A DNA stretch of 17,492 bases, from NCBI GenBank assembly GCA_034409055.1, contig DAOUMU010000048.1, forward strand, positions 1 to 17,492, read 5' to 3'. Positions 6,524-13,320 of the stretch are shown in pieces; the stretch's first letter is position 1; every line of letters starts with the position of its first letter. Source of the stretch: DAOUMU01 sp034409055 (GTDB lineage: Bacteria; Chloroflexota; Anaerolineae; 4572-78; J111). Under the pieces are notes generated by a model, which did no database searches, was not told where the DNA came from, and saw only the letters and a list, made by a program, of their open reading frames with translations. Both the position numbers and the translations under genes were made by a program.

Positions 6524-7072
6524 ATGCCTCGGTTAAAAGATCGATATAAAGAAGAGGTTGTACCAACTCTGCGTGAAATGTTTGCTTATTCCAATGTCAA
6601 TCAGGTGCCGCGCATCAGCAAGGTTGTTGTTAACATTGGTTTGGGTGAAGCACTGCAAAATGCCAAAGCGTTGGAAAATGCGGCGAACGACTTGACCACT
6701 ATTACTGGCCAACGACCGATAGTTACTCGCGCTAAAAGATCTGTTGCCAGTTTTAAGTTGCGCGAGGGAAACCCGATTGGCTTAAAGGTTACGCTCCGTG
6801 GCAACCGTATGTGGGATTTTTTGGACAGGCTGTTGAACATCTCTTTGGCTCGCCAGCGCGATTTTCGCGGTGTTTCGCCCGATAGTTTTGACGGACGGGG
6901 TAATTACAGTTTGGGTTTAGCCGAACAATTGGTATGGCCAGAGATTAATTACGATAAAATTGATAAAGTCCGTGGAATGGAAATTAATATTGTTACCACA
7001 GCTAACACCGATGAGGAAGGTCGTCAGCTATTAGATCTGATGGGTATGCCTTTCAGGAAAAAGAGGTCGTAG
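6524..7072 (+). CDS. rplE: 50S ribosomal protein L5
   Basis: L5 binds 5S rRNA and helps attach it to the central protuberance; it also contacts S13 in an inter-subunit bridge. From the ATG at 6524 it has 182 residues, matching the family (about 179-187). It opens MPRLKDRYKEEVVPTL, with VPRISKVVVNIGLGEA and the conserved TGQRPIVTRAKRSVASFKLR. RDFRGVSPDSFDGRGNYSLG follows. TAAGGA at 6511-6516 sits seven bases ahead; an upstream GTG at 6497 lacks conservation and is rejected. CTTGT/ACAAG (6494-6506) forms a small hairpin just before the binding site. Confidence 0.97.
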   Translation: MPRLKDRYKEEVVPTLREMFAYSNVNQVPRISKVVVNIGLGEALQNAKALENAANDLTTITGQRPIVTRAKRSVASFKLREGNPIGLKVTLRGNRMWDFLDRLLNISLARQRDFRGVSPDSFDGRGNYSLGLAEQLVWPEINYDKIDKVRGMEINIVTTANTDEEGRQLLDLMGMPFRKKRS

Positions 7073-7076
7073 GATT

Positions 7077-7259
7077 ATGGCAAAAAAGTGCATGATTACC
7101 CGGGAAAAACGCCGAAAATATGCAGTGCGCGTACGAAATCGTTGTAGCCAATGTGGCCGCCCCCGAGCTTACATGCGTCGTTTTGGTCTGTGCCGTATTT
7201 GTTTTCGCAAGTTGGCGAATGAGGGCAAGATCCCTGGCGTGATCAAATCAAGTTGGTAA
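7077..7259 (+). CDS. rpsN: 30S ribosomal protein S14, zinc-binding (type Z)
   Basis: S14 is a late-assembly protein of the 30S head. This is the short 60-residue form (also called rpsZ), with cysteines C23, C26, C39 and C42 arranged as CSQC and CRIC to bind one zinc. It ends in the typical GKIPGVIKSSW. It follows rplE after only four bases, and the rplE stop overlaps its weak binding site, suggesting coupled translation. The longer zinc-free paralogue is not in this window. Confidence 0.98.
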   Translation: MAKKCMITREKRRKYAVRVRNRCSQCGRPRAYMRRFGLCRICFRKLANEGKIPGVIKSSW

Positions 7260-7309
7260 GAGTGCTTTTTTAACCCTTCGATCTGATCTGGACCACAGCT
7301 TGTGAAGGA

Positions 7310-7348
7310 ATGTGGCAGTTTCTAAATTTAGAAGAGGAAGCCGTATGA
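7310..7348 (+). other. Possible 12-codon minicistron overlapping the rpsH start
   Basis: ATG at 7310 opens MWQFLNLEEEAV and stops at TGA 7346-7348, which overlaps the rpsH ATG as ATGA. AAGGA at 7305-7309 touches the ATG, so spacing for initiation is poor. The same spacer also has CCTTC 7275-7279 against GAAGG 7304-7308 and CACA 7294-7297 against TGTG 7301-7304. Confidence 0.18.
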
Positions 7349-7749
7349 GTGTAACAGACCCTATTGCTGATATGTTAACACGTATAAGAAATGCCGGCAC
7401 GGTTCGACATCCTCAAGTAGCTGTGCCTACTTCCAGGATGCGCGAGGCCATTGCCAGGATATTAAAAGATGAAGGCTTTATTCAAGATTATGAGATTTTG
7501 CCTGGTAAGGTCTCATCAACCTTATTGATACATCTCAAATACACTCGTGAACGTCGTCCAAAACCGGTCATTGCGGGTCTGGTACGTGTTAGCAAGCCGG
7601 GCCGGCGTGCTTATTGCAATAAGCAAGATATCCCCTGGGTAAGAAGCGGACTGGGGATTTCAATTCTGTCCACTTCGAAAGGAGTGATGACGGGTGATCA
7701 GGCGCGTCGTTTGGGCATAGGTGGTGAAATTCTTTGTTACGTTTGGTGA
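7345..7749 (+). CDS. rpsH: 30S ribosomal protein S8
   Basis: S8 is a primary 16S rRNA-binding protein and the autoregulator of the spc operon in E. coli. From the ATG at 7345 it has 134 residues, near the usual 130-132. It begins MSVTDPIADMLTRIRN and ends with the signature GLGISILSTSKGVMTGDQAR plus a LGIGGEILCYVW tail. AGAGGAAG at 7333-7340 is well placed. A GTG at 7312 would add 11 unconserved residues and is not used. The 85-base spacer before it has small competing inverted repeats but no clear match to the known S8-binding fold. Confidence 0.97.
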   Translation: MSVTDPIADMLTRIRNAGTVRHPQVAVPTSRMREAIARILKDEGFIQDYEILPGKVSSTLLIHLKYTRERRPKPVIAGLVRVSKPGRRAYCNKQDIPWVRSGLGISILSTSKGVMTGDQARRLGIGGEILCYVW

Positions 7750-7781
7750 GCCGGTATGTACTATGGTGTTGAGGAGATACG

Positions 7782-8327
7782 ATGTCGAGAATAGGTAAAT
7801 TACCAATCCCTATCCCAGAAGCGGTTACTGTGACCATCAATAAAAATTCAGTTGTAGTAAAAGGTCCGAAAGGGGAATTGAGCCAGGATTTTCCTCCAGA
7901 GATTACCATAAAACAGGAAGATGGTCAGATTGTGGTCACTCGTCATAGTGACCATCGTACTCATCGTGCTAAGCATGGTCTGACTCGTGCTCTGCTCAAT
8001 AATATGGTTGTAGGTGTTAACAGTGGTTTCAACCGGCAGCTATACATTGAGGGTGTAGGTTATAGGGCTGCTTTGAAAGACAAAAATCTGGTCCTAAATG
8101 TGGGGTATTCTCATCCGGTAGTTTTTGAGCCACCGGAGGGTATTAGCTTTGAGATTGACAAATCGGGTCGTGAGTTAGCTGTTGTAGGGATCGACAAGGA
8201 ATTGGTTGGTGAGATTGCCGCTCGCATACGCCGTGTTCGTCCACCTGAACCATACAAAGGTAAGGGAATCCGGTATGTTGGGGAGAGGATCAGGCGTAAA
8301 GCCGGTAAAGCTGGCAAGGCTAAATAG
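7782..8327 (+). CDS. rplF: 50S ribosomal protein L6
   Basis: L6 lies near the factor-binding site beside the sarcin-ricin loop. The 181 residues hold the usual duplicated fold. The first half opens SRIGKLPIPIPE with VVVKGPKGELS; the second has RQLYIEGVGYRAALKDKNLVLNVGYSHPV. The family signature PPEPYKGKGIRYVGERIRRKAGKAGK closes the protein. The binding site GAGGAGA is placed 6-7 bases before the ATG. Thirty-two bases separate it from rpsH. Confidence 0.98.
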   Translation: MSRIGKLPIPIPEAVTVTINKNSVVVKGPKGELSQDFPPEITIKQEDGQIVVTRHSDHRTHRAKHGLTRALLNNMVVGVNSGFNRQLYIEGVGYRAALKDKNLVLNVGYSHPVVFEPPEGISFEIDKSGRELAVVGIDKELVGEIAARIRRVRPPEPYKGKGIRYVGERIRRKAGKAGKAK

Positions 8328-8392
8328 AGGTAGACTCTGTCTTTGCGCTTAAAACAATGCTTTGTGCTTGCCTAATTTGGAGAATGTGAGTT

Positions 8393-8767
8393 ATGCCAAA
8401 AACTAATCCTATATATTTAGCCAGAAAACGTCGTCACACACGCGTACGGGAGCGCCTGTCTGGTACGTCTATGCGTCCCCGTTTGAACATATTTCGCAGT
8501 TTGAATCACATTTATGCTCAGGTTATCGATGACACAAAAGGCATCACCTTGGCTTCAGCTTCCAGTTTGGATACCGGTATTCGCGGGCCTGACGATGTAA
8601 AAGGCAAGAATAAAACAGAGCAGGCTTCGATGGTCGGTAAATTGGTGGCTGAGCGTGCTCTGGAATCAGGAATTACCCAGGTTGTATTTGATCGAGGTGG
8701 TTATAAATATCATGGCCGGGTGAAAGCGCTGGCCGAGGCCGCTCGGGAAGCTGGATTGAAGTTTTAA
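8393..8767 (+). CDS. rplR: 50S ribosomal protein L18
   Basis: L18 binds 5S rRNA with L5. The 124 residues start with the basic arm (ARKRRHTRVRERLSGT) and continue RPRLNIFRSLNHIYAQVIDD. They finish with VVFDRGGYKYHGRVKALAEAAREAGLKF, the typical C-terminus. GGAG at 8379-8382 lies about 10 bases from the ATG. The 65-base spacer before it contains two near-identical 10-mers (8341-8350 and 8360-8369, nine of ten bases the same) of no evident function. Confidence 0.98.
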   Translation: MPKTNPIYLARKRRHTRVRERLSGTSMRPRLNIFRSLNHIYAQVIDDTKGITLASASSLDTGIRGPDDVKGKNKTEQASMVGKLVAERALESGITQVVFDRGGYKYHGRVKALAEAAREAGLKF

Positions 8768-8769
8768 TG

Positions 8770-8785
8770 ACGCTCTCCTGAGCGT
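8770..8785 (+). promoter_or_regulatory. Perfect 6-bp hairpin between rplR and rpsE
   Basis: ACGCTC at 8770-8775 and GAGCGT at 8780-8785 enclose the loop TCCT. CTCCT (8775-8779) is complementary to AGGAG (8816-8820) in the rpsE binding site. Only TT follows the stem, so it is not a standard terminator. It may be a spacer hairpin or a weak anti-Shine-Dalgarno element. Confidence 0.4.
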
Positions 8786-8825
8786 TTAGCTGGGCCGACA
8801 TCGAAAGTTCGTTCAAGGAGGATTT

Positions 8826-9359
8826 ATGGCAAAGCGCGAATTTGAAGATGCTATCGAAGAACTTGATGAGCGAGTGGTGCATATTGCTCGCACGGCTAAA
8901 GTAGTTAAAGGTGGTCGTCGCTTTAGCTTTCGAGCTGTGGTAGTGGTTGGTGATAATAAAGGTAGTGTTGGGGTAGGTATTGGTAAAGCCCGCGAGGTAC
9001 CTGAGGCTATTCGCAAGGGCTCTGAACGGGCTCGGCGTAATATGCGAAAGATCCCGATGACGGGCACAACCATTCCTCACGAAATCACTACTCGCTTTAG
9101 TGCTGCTGAAGTATTACTGAAACCGGCCACCCCTGGCACCGGTGTTATTGCTGGTGGTGGTGTGCGGGCCGTGGTGGAAGCTGCCGGTATTCGCGATATT
9201 CTAACCAAAAGCAAAGGCAGTTCTAACATTTTGAATGTGGTTAAGGCTACGATTAAGGCGCTGAATGAATTGCAAGACCCGGTTGAAGTTGCTCAAAATC
9301 GGGGACTCCCCATCAGTCAAGTGCAGCCATTCTGGGTCGGACGAGGAAACCATGGCTAA
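8826..9359 (+). CDS. rpsE: 30S ribosomal protein S5
   Basis: S5 sits by the mRNA entry channel with S3 and S4; mutations in it can alter decoding accuracy. The 177 residues have an N-terminal double-stranded RNA-binding-like domain with VVKGGRRFSFRAVVVVGD and GSVGVGIGKAREVPEAIRK. The C-terminal half includes the TGVIAGGGVRAVVEAAGI stretch and SSNILNVVKATIKAL. The strong binding site AAGGAGGA is at 8815-8822. Its last eight bases overlap rpmD, so the two are translationally linked. Confidence 0.98.
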   Translation: MAKREFEDAIEELDERVVHIARTAKVVKGGRRFSFRAVVVVGDNKGSVGVGIGKAREVPEAIRKGSERARRNMRKIPMTGTTIPHEITTRFSAAEVLLKPATPGTGVIAGGGVRAVVEAAGIRDILTKSKGSSNILNVVKATIKALNELQDPVEVAQNRGLPISQVQPFWVGRGNHG

Positions 9360-9546
9360 GAGAAAATCAAAAGTATTAAAGGTAACTCTGGTTAAGAGTG
9401 CTATCGGGTACTCTGCTCGTCAAAAAGATACAGTGCGTGCTCTGGGGTTGCGTCGAATGGGTCAAACTGTTGAACATAATGATACACCTGTTATCCGAGG
9501 GATGATTACTAAGGTCTCCCATCTGGTTAAGGTTGACGAAGCGTAA
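9352..9546 (+). CDS. rpmD: 50S ribosomal protein L30
   Basis: L30 is a small, dispensable large-subunit protein present in many but not all bacteria. The 64 residues include KVTLVKSAIGYSARQKDTVR and ALGLRRMGQTVEHNDTPVIRGM in pieces typical of the family. It ends with TKVSHLVKVDEA. The ATG at 9352 lies inside the end of rpsE (8-base overlap), with GAGGAA at 9343-9348 as the binding site. An upstream in-frame ATG at 9265 would only add residues read from rpsE DNA in another frame. Confidence 0.97.
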   Translation: MAKRKSKVLKVTLVKSAIGYSARQKDTVRALGLRRMGQTVEHNDTPVIRGMITKVSHLVKVDEA

Positions 9547-9570
9547 ACGGTTGTGTGGAGGCAGTCAGTC

Positions 9571-10026
9571 ATGGAGTTATATGAGTTAAAACCCGCTCCG
9601 GGTAGTCGCGAAAGAAGAAAAAGAGTTGGTCGAGGTACGGGTTCAGGTAAAGGTAAAACCTGTGGCCGTGGTATGAAAGGTCAAGGCGCTCGTTCTGGTG
9701 GCGGCAAAGGCCCTTATTTCGAGGGGGGGCAGTTGCCCTTGGTACGACGTTTACCTTTCCGCCGTGGTTTTACTAATATTCATCGTGTAGAGTATAAACC
9801 GGTTAATCTTGGTCGATTGCAAGAAAAGTTTGGGGAAAGCAGTCAAGAGATAACTCCAGAAACGCTGGTTGAAGCAGGTATTATTAAACGTTCAGATAAA
9901 GCGGTGGCCATTTTGGGTGATGGTGAGCTAACCACTGCCTTAACTATCAAAGCACATCGCTTCTCCAAAGAGGCCAAAGAAAAGATTGAAGCCGTTGGTG
10001 GTACTGTAGAGGTTTTGCCACTGTAG
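9571..10026 (+). CDS. rplO: 50S ribosomal protein L15
   Basis: L15 is an assembly protein threading a long glycine-rich arm through 23S rRNA. From the ATG at 9571 it has 151 residues. It opens MELYELKPAPGSRERRKRVG; the arm then reads GRGTGSGKGKTCGRGMKGQG, and YFEGGQLPLVRRLPFRRGF follows. The C-terminal domain ends IEAVGGTVEVLPL. GTGGAGG at 9555-9561 is the binding site. A start at 9553 would place the binding site inside the gene and is not conserved. Confidence 0.97.
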   Translation: MELYELKPAPGSRERRKRVGRGTGSGKGKTCGRGMKGQGARSGGGKGPYFEGGQLPLVRRLPFRRGFTNIHRVEYKPVNLGRLQEKFGESSQEITPETLVEAGIIKRSDKAVAILGDGELTTALTIKAHRFSKEAKEKIEAVGGTVEVLPL

Positions 10027-10055
10027 TAGTTGGTTGGCTAAGGAATTGATGATCA

Positions 10056-11381
10056 ATGTTAGAAGCGATACGAAATGCGTTAACTCTACCGGATTTACGG
10101 CGTAAAATTATTTTTACTTTGTTGATCTTGGTTGTTTATCGGGCTGCGGCTCACGTACCGGTACCAGGTGTGGATACTGCCGCCCTGCAGAGATTCCTGG
10201 AATCGGGTAGTGAGGGAAGCACAATTGTTCAATTTTTAAACCTGCTTTCAGGCGGTGCATTAGCCAGGCTCTCTGTTATGGCTATGGGGGTCTATCCTTA
10301 CATTACGGCCTCAATTATCATGCAGCTTCTGACACCTCTGATCCCACAATTACAGGAACTTTCGAAAGAGGGTGAGCAGGGGCGCAATAAAATAAATATG
10401 TATACCCATTGGCTCAGCGTGCCCTTGGCTATGTTACAGGCTTATGGTCAGGTTGTCTTCATTCAAAGCTCCATACCCGGTGTGCTAACTAATTTTGGTT
10501 TTGGTATAGACCCGTTGGCCACTATTGCTACCCTGGTGACGATGACAGCGGGGACTATGATAGCCGTGTGGATGGGTGAGCTTATCACTGAACAGGGGGT
10601 GGGTAACGGTGTTTCTATTATCATCTTTGGTGGCATTGTCGCTCAGATTCCCAATCAGATTGGAAGTTTTATCAGTCGCCAAGAGTGGGGCAATTTAATC
10701 TTGTTCACCATTATCACCGTTTTGACTATTGCCGTTATTGCTTTTATCCAAGAAGGGCAGCGCCGCATTCCGGTCCAATATGGCAAGCGCGTACGTGGTA
10801 CTAAGGTTTATGGTGGGCAAAGCTCTCACATTCCCCTACGGGTCAACAGTGCAGGTATGATTCCGCTGATCTTTGCCCAATCTATAATGATTTTTCCCAG
10901 TGCTGTAGCTAGCTACTTCCAGTTTAGCGAATCCCAATTTATTGCTACTCTAGCTAATGGTATTGTGCGCTGGTTGAGCCCCAACCCGGACTCATATCCT
11001 TACTGGATTTTTTATTTTCTGATGGTGGTTGGCTTTACCTACTTTTATACGGACGTTATTTTTAAGCAACAAAACCTATCTGAGAATTTACAGCGTCAGG
11101 GCGGCTTCATACCCGGCCTGCGACCTGGTAAGCGCACTGAAGCTTACCTGAATTCTGTGCTACAGCGTATTACTCTGGTTGGAGCACTCATGTTGGGCAG
11201 TGTAGCCATTTTACCCTGGCTCATAAATATCATTCCCGGTGTGAGCCAGAGTGGCGGCCAGACGCAGTCCTTGCTCATCACCAGCACAGGCTTGTTAATT
11301 GTGGTGGGGGTGGTCTTGGACACGATGAAACAACTTGAGGCTCAGCTTTTGATGCGTCACTACGAAGGTTTTATTAGCTGA
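10056..11381 (+). CDS. secY: Preprotein translocase subunit SecY
   Basis: SecY is the membrane channel of the Sec pathway, exporting unfolded proteins with SecA and inserting membrane proteins with the ribosome. The 441 residues show about ten hydrophobic segments, beginning near 18-38. Signatures include GVYPYITASIIMQLL (78-92), WMGELITEQGVGNGVSIIIF (172-191), the ribosome/SecA-contacting loop RIPVQYGKR (237-245) and GFIPGLRPGK (350-359). AAGGA at 10040-10044 is the binding site. No upstream in-frame start is possible because of a TGA at 10050. The adk gene that usually follows is missing. Confidence 0.98.
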   Translation: MLEAIRNALTLPDLRRKIIFTLLILVVYRAAAHVPVPGVDTAALQRFLESGSEGSTIVQFLNLLSGGALARLSVMAMGVYPYITASIIMQLLTPLIPQLQELSKEGEQGRNKINMYTHWLSVPLAMLQAYGQVVFIQSSIPGVLTNFGFGIDPLATIATLVTMTAGTMIAVWMGELITEQGVGNGVSIIIFGGIVAQIPNQIGSFISRQEWGNLILFTIITVLTIAVIAFIQEGQRRIPVQYGKRVRGTKVYGGQSSHIPLRVNSAGMIPLIFAQSIMIFPSAVASYFQFSESQFIATLANGIVRWLSPNPDSYPYWIFYFLMVVGFTYFYTDVIFKQQNLSENLQRQGGFIPGLRPGKRTEAYLNSVLQRITLVGALMLGSVAILPWLINIIPGVSQSGGQTQSLLITSTGLLIVVGVVLDTMKQLEAQLLMRHYEGFIS

Positions 11382-11455
11382 ATGTAGAGCCTGCTTAGTA
11401 GGATTGGCTGAAGCAAATATAGCACGGTTCTTTAAAATCTGTTCTGAGCTTATCG

Positions 11456-12280
11456 ATGAAACGGTTAAAAGATCAATTATCTGCCCCGATGCTACGCACA
11501 AAAAAACGTCGAATCGTTCTGAAATCAAAAGAAGAAATAGAATTGATGCGTCAGGCAGGCAGAATTGTAGCCAAGGCTCTGGACGAAATTCGCAGGCACA
11601 CTCGGCCCGGTGTAACCACCGCTGAAATGAATATGGTCGCCGAAGAGGTTTTAAAGCGATACGATGCCATACCCGTTTTTAAGGGGTATCCTAATCAACG
11701 AGAAGGTTTACCTCCTTTTCCGGAAACGATTACAGCCTGTATCAATGAGGAGTTGGTTCACGGTATTCCCAGTAACAATCGCGTGTTGCAAGAAGGCGAC
11801 ATTTTTAGTGTAGATTGCGGAGCCTATTACAAAGGTTGGGTCGGAGATGCGGCTACAACTATCCCGGTTGGTAAAATCTCTGCAGAGGTCCAACGTCTGC
11901 TAGAAGTTACCGAGCAATCTCTTTATGAAGGCATCGCCCAGGCACGACTTGGCAATCGAACTGAGGATATATCGGTCGCTATACAGGATTATGTTGAGCG
12001 ACATGGATATAATGTGGTCCGCGAATACACAGGGCATGGCGTTGGCCGTAACATGCACGAAGATCCGCAGGTGCCAAATTTTGGTCAGCGTGGCAAGGGA
12101 GTGCGTCTAAAAAGAGGAATGACGATTGCTCTGGAGCCTATGGTTAATGTTGGCACTTGGAAAACTAAGTTGCTGAATGACGGTTGGACGGTAGTTACCG
12201 CCGATGGCAAGTTATCGGCTCATTTTGAGCATTCATTTGCTATTACCGATGGCGAGCCTGATATTTTGACCTTATTGTAA
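11456..12280 (+). CDS. map: Type I methionine aminopeptidase
   Basis: The enzyme removes the initiator methionine from new proteins with a dinuclear metal centre. In the 274-residue reading the metal ligands are D120, D131, H194, E227 and E258, in the contexts SVDCGAY, GDAATT, GHGVGRNMHEDP, LEPM and AHFEHS. H102 and H201 are the usual substrate-binding histidines. The segment before INEELVHGIP (about 77-90) is several residues longer than in E. coli-type enzymes. The start is uncertain: neither ATG 11456 nor ATG 11489 (12 residues in) has a good binding site, and the first 20 residues are basic and not part of the catalytic fold. A 74-base spacer separates it from secY. Confidence 0.95.
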   Translation: MKRLKDQLSAPMLRTKKRRIVLKSKEEIELMRQAGRIVAKALDEIRRHTRPGVTTAEMNMVAEEVLKRYDAIPVFKGYPNQREGLPPFPETITACINEELVHGIPSNNRVLQEGDIFSVDCGAYYKGWVGDAATTIPVGKISAEVQRLLEVTEQSLYEGIAQARLGNRTEDISVAIQDYVERHGYNVVREYTGHGVGRNMHEDPQVPNFGQRGKGVRLKRGMTIALEPMVNVGTWKTKLLNDGWTVVTADGKLSAHFEHSFAITDGEPDILTLL

Positions 12281-12287
12281 ATGTATA

Positions 12288-12327
12288 GGGAAGTCTTTAT
12301 GCTTCCCCAAATATAGACAGGGGAGGA
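12288..12327 (+). promoter_or_regulatory. rpmJ: Two alternative hairpins controlling the rpmJ Shine-Dalgarno (candidate)
   Basis: GGGAAG (12288-12293) pairs exactly with CTTCCC (12302-12307), loop 8. CTTCCCC (12302-12308) can instead pair with GGGGAGG (12320-12326): six standard pairs plus one wobble, loop 11. The second pairing covers the binding site GGGGAGGA (12320-12327). The two cannot coexist, so the leader can in principle switch rpmJ translation. Confidence 0.45.
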
Positions 12328-12336
12328 CGTGTAATT

Positions 12337-12450
12337 ATGAAAGTCAAGCCTTCTGTAAAACGTAGATGTGACAATTGTAAAATTATTAAACGTCGGGGAG
12401 TTGTTCGAGTTATCTGCACAAACCCTAAACACAAGCAACGCCAAGGGTAA
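12337..12450 (+). CDS. rpmJ: 50S ribosomal protein L36, zinc form
   Basis: L36 is the smallest large-subunit protein and is involved in folding 23S rRNA domains. The 37 residues start MKVKPSVKRR and end HKQRQG. The zinc ligands are C11, C14, C27 and H32, so this is the zinc-binding form. GGGGAGGA at 12320-12327 is a strong binding site, 9 bases from the ATG, but may be hidden by a hairpin. Its stop overlaps the AAGGAG of rpsM. The infA gene that usually sits between map and rpmJ is not present in the 56-base gap. Confidence 0.97.
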   Translation: MKVKPSVKRRCDNCKIIKRRGVVRVICTNPKHKQRQG

Positions 12451-12460
12451 GGAGAGAATT

Positions 12461-12844
12461 ATGGCACGTATTGCTGGTGTTGATCTACCTCGCACTAAAC
12501 GAGTTGAGATAGGGCTGACCTACATTTATGGCATTGGTTTACCAACCAGTCAAGAGATTCTTAGAAATACCGGTATTAACCCGGATACTCGCATTAAAGA
12601 TTTGTCAGATGAAGAAGTTGTTCGCCTGCGCGAAATTATAGATCGTGATTATGTTGTTGAAGGCGATTTGCGACGTGAGATTGGCTTAAATATTAAACGG
12701 TTGCAAGAGATTGGTTGTTATCGGGGCTTGCGGCATCGGCGTAACTTGCCAGTGCACGGACAACGTACTCGCACCAATGCCCGCACCAAGCGAGGTCAGC
12801 GACGAACGGTGGCCGGTAAAAAGCGAGCCGCTCGTAAGAAGTAA
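12461..12844 (+). CDS. rpsM: 30S ribosomal protein S13
   Basis: S13 lies at the top of the 30S head and contacts L5 and P-site tRNA with its basic tail. From the ATG at 12461 it has 127 residues. It opens MARIAGVDLPRTKRVEIGLT, with IYGIG and the helix-hairpin region DLSDEEVVRLREIIDR. The signature GLRHRRNLPVHGQRTRTNAR is followed by a lysine/arginine tail. AAGGAG at 12449-12454 overlaps the rpmJ stop, indicating coupled translation. A longer in-frame reading from 12368 runs across rpmJ in another frame and is rejected. Confidence 0.98.
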   Translation: MARIAGVDLPRTKRVEIGLTYIYGIGLPTSQEILRNTGINPDTRIKDLSDEEVVRLREIIDRDYVVEGDLRREIGLNIKRLQEIGCYRGLRHRRNLPVHGQRTRTNARTKRGQRRTVAGKKRAARKK

Positions 12845-12861
12845 AACAATCAGGCAGTCAA

Positions 12862-12890
12862 CTAGCAAACTGGTGACCAGTAGATGCTGG
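12862..12890 (+). promoter_or_regulatory. Two-tier hairpin between rpsM and rpsK
   Basis: ACTGG (12869-12873) pairs with CCAGT (12877-12881) over the loop TGA. Below a 1x3 internal loop, CTAGCA (12862-12867) pairs with TGCTGG (12885-12890) with one wobble. This gives 11 pairs in a 66-base spacer and ends 11 bases ahead of the rpsK binding site GGAGG (12902-12906). No T-run follows. Confidence 0.45.
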
Positions 12891-12910
12891 CTCGCTAAAG
12901 TGGAGGATGT

Positions 12911-13309
12911 ATGGCGAAACAAAGAACCAGAGCACGATCAGCTGGTAAAAAAGAAAAGAAGAACGTTCCTTATGGTCGTGCTTACATTTATGCAACCTTT
13001 AACAATACAATTGTAACGATTACAGACCAACAAGGTAATACCATTTGCTGGAGTAGTGGCGGGACGAGTGGGTTCAAAGGCTCTCGCAAGAGTACTCCTT
13101 ATGCTGCTCAATTAGCAGCCAAAAATGCTGCTAAAATGGCTCAAGAGCATGGCATGCGTGAATTGGATGTTTTTGTAAAAGGACCTGGCCCTGGTCGTGA
13201 GGCTGCTATTCGCGCTTTACAAGCTGCTGATATGACCTTGCGCTCTATTACTGACAAAACTCCTATTCCTCACAATGGCTGCCGCCCGCCTAAAAAACGT
13301 AGAGTCTAA
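12911..13309 (+). CDS. rpsK: 30S ribosomal protein S11
   Basis: S11 forms the 30S platform and contacts mRNA near the E site. The 132 residues match the family. After a basic start it reads YIYATFNNTIVTITDQQGN, then SSGGTSGFKGSRKSTPYAAQ. The signature continues to VKGPGPGREAAIRAL, and it closes with TPIPHNGCRPPKKRRV. GGAGG at 12902-12906 is the binding site. An ATG at 12907 is out of frame. A 120-base structured spacer separates it from rpsD. Confidence 0.98.
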   Translation: MAKQRTRARSAGKKEKKNVPYGRAYIYATFNNTIVTITDQQGNTICWSSGGTSGFKGSRKSTPYAAQLAAKNAAKMAQEHGMRELDVFVKGPGPGREAAIRALQAADMTLRSITDKTPIPHNGCRPPKKRRV

Positions 13310-13320
13310 CATTGCTACTA

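Noticed and set aside
8341..8369. Near-identical 10-mers in the rplF-rplR spacer
   Set aside because: Short, only two copies, and expected occasionally by chance in a spacer of this composition.
8673..9080. Minus-strand open frame of 135 codons across the rplR-rpsE junction
   Set aside because: It is antisense to two conserved genes and composition-driven; the rpsE reading is certain.
11404..11625. TTG-start frame of 73 codons overlapping the start of map
   Set aside because: I considered a remnant of adk, but it lacks the nucleotide-binding loop and turns into low-complexity out-of-frame translation of map; TAGGA touches the TTG with no spacing.
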